A stretch of 64,000 bases of DNA, from the NCBI GenBank assembly GCA_021613335.1, contig JAJTWR010000299.1, positions 3,507,501 through 3,571,500 of the forward strand, given 5' to 3'. The translations under genes and the position numbers were made by a program. The DNA comes from Whitmania pigra (taxonomy: Eukaryota; Annelida; Clitellata; Hirudinida; Haemopidae). The notes beneath the pieces are model-generated. The model made no database searches. It was not told where the DNA came from and was given only the letters and a program-made list of their open reading frames with translations. Below are positions 12,201 through 24,200 of the stretch, piece after piece (the stretch's first letter is position 1; each line of letters begins with the position of its first letter).

Positions 12201-15200
12201 TATACTCTGAACTATACTTCTAGCATTGGCATAAACACATTTCAGAACTCTTACTCTGTCTATATCCCTACTTAAATGGTTAATTTCTAATCTTACCTCC
12301 TCCTCAGCTTTTCTAGCTTCATGTTGCCTGGTTGGCCCTTCACTCTGAAAATGTAGTCCCCCGACTGATCTTCAGCTTGCTTTTTCTTAGCCTCTTCCAA
12401 CAATTTCTTGCATTGGTCTCTTTCTGCTTTAATAAAAATATTTAAACAAATATTGGTTTAATAACTGATAAATGCTTGTAAACACGCTGTGGAATAGGAA
12501 GTTGATGGACAGGTTCGAAAACAAATTAATCAGTTATACGTTCAGACATGAAATAATATTCAAACAATTTATTTTATTGGATAAAGTGTTTGAACTACAT
12601 TTGACAATGAAGTCAAGAGCATAAATACACCAGCATTCCTTTTCAATCAGGAAATGACTAGAAAGCAATATTGAGAGACTCGGAGAGGACTAACAAATAT
12701 ATAACAAAACCCCACTAATTCCTTTGAATTATTACAAATACTGCCCGCAAAATAACTTTTATAATGCAAATTTAAACAATCATAATTCTCTGTTTTTACT
12801 ATTAGCAAATTTAGGAATTAATTTCAATTATCTTAGTCAAAATTCATGTTGACAATTTATGATCTAAATTGCAATTTAAAACCTGAAGAATATATTCAAT
12901 AAAAATTCTAGGTTGTTCTTGGAACAAAGTGAGTAACACAAACAGTCCCGGTGGGGCTGTTCAACCCTCGTTAACAACTCTACAACAATGTCAAGATAGC
13001 TGCCAACAGAACGTAGCCACGTCATGTAGATTTGGATTCGACTTCAATCCTAGTGCTCCTTCAGGATCGCAGTGTTGGTTCTCAACTTCTACCACAACCA
13101 CATCTTACGTTGGAGTGGATCATTACAATTACACTTGCACAGGAGGTATTAAATTTAGGAAATTTAATTTCTTGATGTTATTTCGTAATAGTGTTATGCA
13201 CAATTTGAAAAATCTGGAAATAATCAACCAGCAGAAATGGCGGAGGCTATGGAAGTCCATCGAGCCGAGGTGTATGGAAAGCTCTTGAAGCATCAAAATA
13301 AATTAATCAGTTATACGTTCAGACATGAAATAATATTCAAACAATTTATTTTATTTGATGAAGTATTTGAACTACATTTGATAATGTACTAAAAGTGAAA
13401 AGTATCAGTACACCAGAATTCATTTTCAATCGAGAAAAGACTCGAAGGCAATATTGAGAGACTTCGAGAAGACTAACAAATATCTAACGAAACCCACTAA
13501 TTCCTTTGATTTAAAACAAATACGTTGGATGAAACTGCCCTTAAAGTAACTTTTATAATGCAAATTTGAGCAATACTAATTCTCAGTTTTTACTATTAGT
13601 AAATTTAGAAATTAATTTTGATTATCTTAGTCAAAGTGCATGTTGACAGTTTATGATCTCAACTGCAATGTAAAACCTGAAAAATATATTCAATAAAAAT
13701 TCTAGGTTGTTCTTGGAACAAAGTGAGTAACACAAACAGTCCTGGTGGGGCTGTTCAACCCTCGTTAACAACTCTACAACAATGTCAAGATAGCTGCCAA
13801 CAGAACGTAGCCACGTCATGCAGATTTGGATTCGACTTCAATCCTAGTGCTTCTTCAGGATCGCAATGTTGGTTCTCAACTTCTACCACAACCACATCTT
13901 ACGTTGGAGTGGATCATTACAATTACACTTGCATTGGCAGTGGTAAGTAAAAAAATCACTTTAAACTATGCGAAGTTACCCCGATAATCAGCCTTAGTTA
14001 AAATCGAAAGCTGACAATACCATAAGCCTGTTGCAACATACAATGATGTATTCAATTAAATAATATTAATATTAAAGAATTTCATGTGCAAGACATAAAT
14101 AAAGCATATATTAATTAAATATGTATGTTTAACTGATAAATTATGTTGCAGGAGGCTCACCCATACGTAAGTCAAAGTCTAATTACGTTTATTCAACAGT
14201 ACAACATTTTCTCTTACTTAATATTAATTAAGTACAAAAATTATTAATTAATTATTAAATTTGTTAACAATATTTACTGTTTACTACTATTTAATGTTTA
14301 ATTTAATTTACTAATATTTAATGTTAATATTTAATACTACTGTTAATTACGTAGTTTAGATTAATATTCTCAATCAAACTTGATTAATATAGATCACATA
14401 CTGTTAACAAATTTCTTTTGTTAATTTTGAAAACGTACAAATATTATATATTAAATAACAATCTATTATTTAATTATTTTTTAATTATTATAGGTATTTA
14501 TTAATTATTTAAAAGTATATTCTATATAGTTAAAATTTATTAATGATTGTTTGTTAATTAATTAAATGGCTTCATTTAATACAACTGCGGCAATTTTTTT
14601 TTAAAAGCAACTAGTGGAGGTTAGAATAATGATTTTTAACATTATTTAAATCCACATTATTGTCTCATATTATTTTTACATCTGACATCATTTGTTTAAC
14701 TTTGAAATTTTATTAAATTTCGACACGTTGGTTGAATTATTTATTGTACAAAAACAAATTGCTTCAAATATTAATAACTACAGTAAAAACTGCAAATAAG
14801 GACACCAACAATTAGGAAAATTGTGAATATGCTAATATTTAAAGAACTTATTTTTTATAAAATACAATTTGATCGTAAATTGTCCTGCTAAATTATAGAC
14901 TGAAGCTTCAAAAAAAAAACAAAGAATAATGATTTGTGGCGGTCCAACATCTGGGTTTCAAACACCACACCCAATACTGCTGCAATTTTACCGTCGTTCG
15001 ACGGCACACTAACCTCTGAGCTAACTTCCAAGCCAAATTATTAACCTATTGATTCTTAGAAAGACACTCTTTGCATTGGAATATAAAATTGAATTAATCT
15101 TGAGATATTTGTTTCGAAATACCTTCTCTAAATTGCAGACTTAAGATGTTGAAGTCATTTAATCATTTAAAATAATAAGCAAATATGATCTGATTATATC

Positions 15201-18200
15201 GGTGGACATGTTTTCAAACTTTCTTGGATATTGCCTGAATAACTAGTAAATTCTTGTAAACATGCTATGGAAAAGTTAATTGATAGGTCTCGAAAACGAA
15301 TAAATCTGTTATTTGTTAACACATGAAATATTACTCAAACAATTTGTTTAATTGGATCAAACACTTGAAACCACAAGTGACAATGAGACTAGAAGTGAAG
15401 AGTTTGAGTATCCCAGCATTCATTTTCAATCAAGAAATGACTAGAATGCAATATTGACGGACTCTGAGAAGGCTAACAAATATCTAACAAATACCAAATG
15501 ATTCCTTTGATTTAATCCAAATACGTTGGATTTGAGCAATCCTAATTCTCAGTTTTTACTATTAGTAAATTTAGGAATTAATTACGATTATCTTAGTAAA
15601 AATGCACGTTGACAGTTTATGATCTCAACTGTAAAACCTCTAAAAATTCTAGGTTGTTCTTGGAACAAAGTGAGTAACACAAACAGTCCTGGTGGGGCTG
15701 TTCAACCCTCGTTAACAACTTTACAACAATGTCAAGATAGCTGCCAACAGAACGTAGCTACGTCATGCAGATTTGGATTCGACTTCAATCCTAGTGCTTC
15801 TTCAGGATCGCAATGTTGGTTCTCAACTTCTACCACAACCACATCTTACGTTGGAGTGGATCATTACAATTACACTTGCATTGGCAGTGGTAAGTAAAAA
15901 AATCACTTTAAACTATGCGAAGTTACCCCGATAATCAGCCTTAGTTAAAATCGAAAGCTGACAATACCATAAGCCTGTTGCAACATACGATGATGTATTA
16001 AATTATATAATATTAATATTAAAGAATTTCATGTGGAAGACATAAATAAAGCATATATTAATTAAATATGTATTTTTAACTGATAAATTATGTTGCAGGA
16101 GTCACAGCCACACGTAAGTCAAATTCTAATTAAGTTTAATCGAAAATACAACAATTTCTCTTACTTAATATTAATTAAATAAATAAAATTATTTGTTCAT
16201 TATTAAATTTGTCAACAATATTTACTGTTTATTAAATACGTAGTTTGGAATAATATTCTTAATCAAACTTGATTATTATAGATCACGCACTGTTAACAAA
16301 TTTTTTTGTTAATTTTTCAAACGTACAAATATTATTTGATAAATGAAACTATCTAGTATTTAATTATTTGTTATTGATTATAGATATTTATTAAATATTT
16401 AAAAGTATATTTTATTTAGTTAAAATTTATTAATAATTTATTGTTATTTAATTAAATGGCGTCATTTAATACAACTGCGGCAATTTTTTTTTAAAAGCAA
16501 CAAGTGGAGGTTAGAATAATGATTTTTAACATTACTTAAATCGACATTATTGTCTCATGTTATTTTTACATTTGACATCATTTGTTTAACTTTGAAATTT
16601 TATTAAATTTCGACACGTAGGTTGAATTATTTATTGTACAAAAACAAATTGCTTCAAATATTAATAACTACAGTAAAAACTGCAAATAAGGACACCAGCA
16701 ATTAGGAAAATTGTGAATATGGGAATATTTAAAGAACTTATTTTTCATAAAATACAATTTGATCGTAAATTGTCCTGCCAAATTGTAGACTGAAGCTTCA
16801 AAAAAACATTTTGTATCTTTAGATATGTATTTAAGATAGAATTGAAACATCCTGTTTAGCACATATGGAGGTTATCGATTTTAAGGAAATTGTTATGATA
16901 AATAGCTAATAATAATAATAAGTTTATTTGTGTAGCGCCAAAGGCGTAGGCATCAGGGTCGCTCAACCATTTTTATAGCGATGCATCAAGGGGAGCTTTA
17001 TGGAGGTGCAAGTCCTTGATTACGAACACTAATGCAATACTGCTGCTTTTACCAACGTTCGAGGCACAGTAACCTCTGAGCTAACTTGCCAGCCAAATTA
17101 TTAGCCTATTGATTCTCAGAAAAACACTCTTTGCATTGGAATAGAAAATTGAATTAATCTTGAGATATTTGTTTCCAAATACCACCTATAAATTGCAGAC
17201 TTAAGATTCTGGAGTCATTTAATCCTTTAAAATAATAAGCAAATATGATCTGATAATTGCATCGGTGGACATGTTTTCAAAATTTTAGAGATTTCAAAAG
17301 TTGATATGATACTGTGAATTGTTAAAATTTTCTTGGATATTGTCTGAATAACTACTAAATGTTTGTAAACATGCTATGGAAAAGTTGATTGATAGGTATC
17401 AAAAACGAATAAATCTATTATTCGTTAAGACATGAAATATTTCTCGAACAATTTGTTTGATTGGATGAAGCGCTTGAAACCAAAAGTGACAATGAGGCTA
17501 GAAGTGAAGAGTATGAGTATACCAGCATTCATTTTCAATCAAGAAATAACAAGAAGGCCATATTGAAGGACTCGGATAAGACTAACAAATATCTAACAAA
17601 AACCCAATAATTCCTTTGATTTAATCCAAATACGTTGGACAAAACTGCCCATAAAGTAACGTCTATAATGCAAATTTGAGCAATACTAATTCTCCGTTTT
17701 TACTATTAGTAAATTTAGGATTTAATTTTGATTATCTTAGTCAAAGTGCATGTTGACAGTTTATGATCTCAACTGCAATGTAAAACCTGAAAAATATATT
17801 CAATAAAAATTCTAGGTTGTTCTTGGAACAAAGTGAGTAACACAAACAGTCCTGGTGGGGCTGTTCAACCCTCGTTAACAACTCTACAACAATGTCAAGA
17901 TAGCTGCCAACAGAACACAGCCACGTCATGTAGATTTGGATTCGACTTCAATCCTAGTGCTTCTTCAGGATCGCAATGTTGGTTCTCAACTTCTACCACA
18001 ACCACATCTTACGTTGGAGTGGATCATTACAATTACACTTGCATTGGCAGTGGTAAGTAAAAAAATCACTTACTGTTAATTCAAACTATGCGAAGTTACC
18101 CCGATAATCAGCTTTAGTTAAAAACGAAAGCTGACAATACCATAAGTCTGTGGCAACATACGATGATGCATTAATTTATATAATATTAATATGAGACAAT

Positions 18201-21200
18201 TTCATGTGCAAGACATAAATAAAGCATATATTAATTAAATATGTATGTTTAACTGATAAATTATGTTGCAGGAGGCTCACCCATACGTAAGTCAAAGTCT
18301 AATTACGTTTATTCAACAGTACAACATTTTCTCTTACTTAATATTAATTAAGTACAAAAATTATTAATTAATTATTTAATTTGTTAACAATATTTACTGT
18401 TTATTAATTACATAGTTTGGAATAATTTTCTCAATCAAACTTGATTATTATAGATCACGTACTCTTAACAAATTTGTTTTTTAACTTTTCAAACGTACAA
18501 ATATTATATGTACTATCTCTACAATACTATCTCTTATTTAATTATTTGTTAATTATTATAGATATTTATTAATTATTTAAAACATATCTTCTATTTATAT
18601 AAAATGTGTTAATGATTAGTTGTTATTTAATTAAATGGCTTCATTCAATACAACTGCGGCAATTTTTTCTTAAAAGCACCTAGTGGAGGTTAGAATAATG
18701 ATTTTTAACATTATTTAAATCGGCATTATTTTTTCATATTTTAAAATTTGTGTAAATTTAAATTTTTATTAAATTACGACGCCTTCGTTGAAGTAATTAC
18801 AATTTGTTTCAAATATTAATAACTACAGTAAAAACTGCAAATTAGGACTAGGAATAGGAAATTAGGAAAATTTTGAGTATGGGAATATTTTAAGAACTTT
18901 TTTTCAAAAATACTTTTTGATCCTAAATAGTATTGCTAAATTACAGACTGAAGCTTCAAAAAACATTTTGTATCTTTAAATATGTTATTAAGATAGAATT
19001 AAAACATCCTGTTTAGCACATATTGAAGTGGCTTTCAATCGATTTTAAGCAAATTATTATGATAAATAGCTATTGATTCTCAGAAAGACACTGATTTTAT
19101 TGGGGCAGAAAAGTGAATTAATCTTAAGGTATATTTCCCTAAGGTTCAATGCAAGTATGATCTGAGTATGGTATGGGTGGCAGTGATGGGCACAAATCAA
19201 ATCGAATCTCAATGTTCAAATCTCAAATCATTTGTAAAATGATTTAAATTTCAACAACCAAATCTTAAATAGAATCAAAAAATTCCAAATAGAATCAAAT
19301 CCCAAATGCCCAAATCCCAAATCGAATCAAATCTTCCAAAATTTACTGCTGCCCTATCTTCGCAAATTTTTTCGAGCAAAACACAATGAAATTAACAGCC
19401 AACATTTTTAGTTTTATTATTATTATTTTTTTATTTATTTATTAAAACCAAAAAGAGGTGTCTGATAAAAATTGGTGTCTGATAATCAGTACATATAGAT
19501 AATCTTTTATTTTCCTTTTGACCGAAGGCAAACCTGGCAGCTTCCACGGAAAATATTGTGAATGCTTTGAGCATGTTTCTGTCAGTAACAAAATATCTAA
19601 TGTCAATGCTCTGCAACCCATACTCTGACAGTATTTCCTCAAAAGCTGCACAAATATTTTTTCCTGTGTGTTGGGACCCGAAGTGTCTGTAAGCAGCCGT
19701 CTTTGTTCTCAGCTGAAAGCCTTCGTCAAAGTAGTGGAATTTTACTCCAATAATTGGTTCAAATGAACGGCTGCTCCACAAATCTGTTGAAGCATGTACA
19801 CATCTGACGCTCAAATTATTATTAATTAGTAGTTCAATTTAATTCTTCAAATTGTCTCTTAATGTCTGCAATACACCAGTTAATTTTCTATTTATAGTCT
19901 TTCTACTTGGGATAACATAATTTCGATCCACAATTCTCATAAAAGAGGCAAAACCTGAACTTTCAACTATGCGTAGTGGAAGCATTGCTTCGGCTACAAG
20001 ATGTTTCACTATTCCTTCGGTAAGGGCCTTTTGCTTTGGATTGGAATCATTGTATGTCAGAGAAAGAGAATTTTCATTAATACCTCCTGCCACAGCCATG
20101 AATGGTAGCAACGAATGACTCTGTTGAGTTGTTCTTTCCTTATTTTTTTATTTTGCATCTTTGTACAGCTTTAGATGACTGGACTAATGAGAAAAATCCC
20201 ATATTTCCTGCTATATAACTCGGACATATTTAAAACGCGGTAAAGCTACAAGTAGAACAAAAGCATGTAACCTACAACAATGTTTATTTAACGGGGAGCA
20301 CGCCAAAGATATAGAATTCTTAAATTTATAACCATTTTTACAAAATTAAAAATATATAACCATCTTTATTTCAATGATTCGATTTGAAAAAGCAAATAAA
20401 ATAAAAAAAAAGCAAATTTAATCGAATCAAAATCACTGGGGCCAAAATCGAATCCAAGAATGTTCAAATCGAATCGCAACCTTGCCTAAATCACGATTTA
20501 AATCGCAATCGCGATTTATTTTGCCCATCACTGATGGGTGGACATGTTTTGAAAACTTTCGTTAATTTCAAAAGTTGATATGATAATGTGAATTGGTTAA
20601 ACAGTTATTCGTTCAGACATGAAATAATATTCAAATAATTTATTTTATTGGGTGTTGTGCTTGAAACTACATGTGACAATGAGGCTAGAAGTGAAGGATA
20701 TGAGTATACCAGCATTCATTTTCAATCAAGAAATAACAAGAAGGCCATATTGAAGGACTCGGATAAGACTAACAAAATCTAACAAAAACCCAATAATTCC
20801 TTTGATTTAATCCAAATACGTTGGACAAAACTGCCCATAAAGTAACGTTTATAATGCAAATTTGAGCAATACTAATTCTCAGTTTTTACTATTAGTAAAT
20901 TTAGGAATTAATTTCGATTATCTTAGTCAAAGTGCATGTTGACAGTTTATGATCTCAACTGCAATGTAAAACCTGAAAAATATATTCAATAAAAATTCTA
21001 GGTTGTTCTTGGAACAAAGTGAGTAACACAAACAGTCCTGGTGGGGCTGTTCAACCCTCATTAACAACTCTACAACAATGTCAAGATAGCTGCCAACAGA
21101 ACACAGCCACGTCATGCAGATTTGGATTCGACTTCAATCCTAGTGCTCCTTCAGGATCGCAATGTTGGTTCTCAACTTCTACCACAGCCACATCTTACGT

Positions 21201-24200
21201 TGGAGTGGATCATTACAATTACACTTGCACTGGCAGTGGTAAGTAAAAAAATCACTTACTGTTAATTCAAACTATGCGAAGTTACCCCGATAATCAGCCT
21301 TAGTTAAAAACGAAAGCTGACAATACCATAAGTCTGTGGCAACATACAATGATGTATTCAATTAAATAATATTAATATTAAAAAATTTCATTTGCAAGAC
21401 ATAAATAAATCATATATTAATTAAATATGTATTTTTAACTGATAAATTATGTTGCAGGAGGCACAACCACACGTAAGTCAAATTCTAGTTAAGTTTATTC
21501 AAAACTACAACAATTTCTCTTAATTAATATTAATTTAGGAAATAAAATTATTTGTTCATTATTAACTTTGTTAACAATATTTACTGTTTATTAAATACGT
21601 AGTTTGGAATAATATTCTTAATCAAACTTGATTATTATAGATCACGTACTCTTAACAAATTTGTTTTTTAATTTTTCAAACGTACAAATATTATTTGTAC
21701 TATTTCTACAATACTATCTCTTATTTAATTATTTGTTAATTATTATAGATATTTATTAATTATTTAAAACATATTTTCTATTTATATAAAATGTGTTAAT
21801 GATTAGTTAATATTTAATTAAATGGCTTCATTCAATACAACTGCGGCAATTTTTTCTTAAAAGCACCTAGTGGAGGTTAGAATAATAATTTTTAACATTA
21901 TTTAAATCGGCATTATTTTTTCATATTTTAAAATTTGTGTAAATTTAAATTTTTATTAAATTACGACGCCTTCGTTGAAGTAATTACAATTTGTTTCAAA
22001 TATTAATAACTACAGTAAAAACTGCAAATTAGGACTAGGAATAGGAAATTAGGAAAATTTTGAGTATGGGAATATTTTAAGAACTTTTTTTCAAAAATAC
22101 TTTTTGATCCTAAATAGTATTGCTAAATTACAGACTGAAGCTTCAAAAAACATTTTGTATCTTTAAATATGTTATTAAGATAGAATTAAAACATCCTGTT
22201 TAGCACATATTGAAGTGGCTTTCAATCGATTTTAAGCAAATTATTATGATAAATAGCTATTGATTCTCAGAAAAACACTGATTTCATTGGGGCAGAAAAG
22301 TGAATTAATCTTAAGGTATATTTCCCTAAGGTTCAATGCAAGTATGATCTGAGTATGGTATGGGTGGACGTATTTTGAAAACTTTCGTTAATTTCAAAAG
22401 TTGATATGATAATGTGAATTGGTTAAACAGTTATTCGTTCAGACATGAAATAATATTCAAATAATTTATTTTATTGGGTCATGTGTTTGAAACTACATGT
22501 GACAATGAGGCTATCAGTGAAGCGTATGAGTATACCAGCATTCATTTTCAATCAAGAAATAACAAGAAGGCCATATTGAAGGACTCGGATAAGACTAACA
22601 AATATCTAACAAAAACCCAATAATTCTTTTGATTTAATCCAAATACGTTGGACAAAACTGCCCATAAAGTAACATTTATAATGCAAATTTGAGCAATACT
22701 AATTCTCAGTTTTTACTATTAGTAAATTTAGGATTTAATTTCGATTATCTTAGTCAAAGTGCATGTTGACAGTTTATGATCTCAACTGCAATGAAAAATA
22801 TATTCAATAAAAATTCTAGGTTGTTCTTGGAACAAAGTGAGTAACACAAACAGTCCCGGTGGGGCTGTTCAACCCTCATTAACAACTCTACAACAATGTC
22901 AAGATAGCTGCCAACAGAACGCAGCCACGTCATGTAGATTTGGATTCGACTTCAATCCTAGTGCTTCTTCAGGATCGCAATGTTGGTTCTCAACTTCTAC
23001 CATAACCACATCTTACGTTGGAGTGGATCATTACAATTACACTTGCACTGGCAGTGGTAAGTAAAAAAATCACTTACTGTTAATTCAAACTATGCGAAGT
23101 TACCCCGATAATCAGCTTTAGTTAAAAACGAAAGCTGACAATACCATAAGTTTGTGGCAACATACAATGATGTATTCAATTAAATAATATTAATATTAAA
23201 AAATTTCATTTGCAAGACATAAATAAAGCATATATTAATTAAATGTGTATTTTTAAATTATGTTGCAGGAGGCACAACCACACGTAAGTCAAATTCTAGT
23301 TAAGTTTCTTCAACAATACAACATTTTCTCTTACTTAATATTAATTAAGTGCAAAAATTATTAATTAATTATTAAATTTGTTAACAATATTTACTATTTA
23401 TTAATTACGTAGTTTGGAATAATATTCTCAATCAAACTTGATTGTTATAGATCACGTACTGTTAACAAATTTTCTTTGTTAATTTTTCAAACGTACAATT
23501 ATTATTTGTTAAATAAAACTATCTCTTATTTAATTATTTGTTAATTATTATAGATATTTATTAATTATTTAAAACATATCTTCTATTTATATAAAATGTT
23601 TTAATGATTAGTTGTTATTTAATTAAATGGCTTCATTCAATACAACTGCGGCAATTTTTTCTTAAAGCACCTACTGGAGGTTAGAATAATGATTTTTAAC
23701 ATTATTTAAATCGGCATTATTTTGCCATATTTTAAAATTTGTGTAAATTTGAATTTTGATTAAATTACGACGCCTTCGTTGAAGTAATTACAGTTTGTTT
23801 CAAATATTAATTACTACAGTAAAACTGCGAATAAGGACTAGGAATAGGAAATTAGGAAAATTTTGAATATGGGAATATTTAAGATAAGATTGAAACATAA
23901 TATTTAGTACATATTGAGGAGGATTTAATAAAGTAATTTATTTTTGAATTATCAAATCGTTTTTCCAACCACTAAAATATCTTCAATTGTTTACTTTTTT
24001 AAATATTTATTTTTCTAATTATTTTAAACTTAGAAAGCTTGATGCTATTCATTTGTGTTTCATGTTTGTTGAGAGGCTTATGTATGATGCTCATAACCAT
24101 AGCAATATTAATAATTTTTGTTTATATCTCTTGTAAAATTATTTGTTAAGTTATTGAACTAGTTATATTTTAATTAAAATTTAATTTTTATATTGTTATA

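Larger units (their letters stand above)
9061..12440 (-). mobile_element. CR1-like LINE with internal deletion, split by a hAT element
   Basis: Reading on the - strand, 12,420-12,204 encodes a charged segment and VYANARS. After the hAT (11,037-12,195) the frame continues into the endonuclease and then the reverse-transcriptase tail. The 3' end carries (TTATG)n at 9061-9078. The reverse-transcriptase fingers and palm are missing: the frame jumps from the region after the endonuclease directly to the catalytic FADD motif at about 10,000. It is inserted in an intron of the PAN array; the flanks at about 9060 and 12,450 match one continuous intron in other units. Confidence 0.8.
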
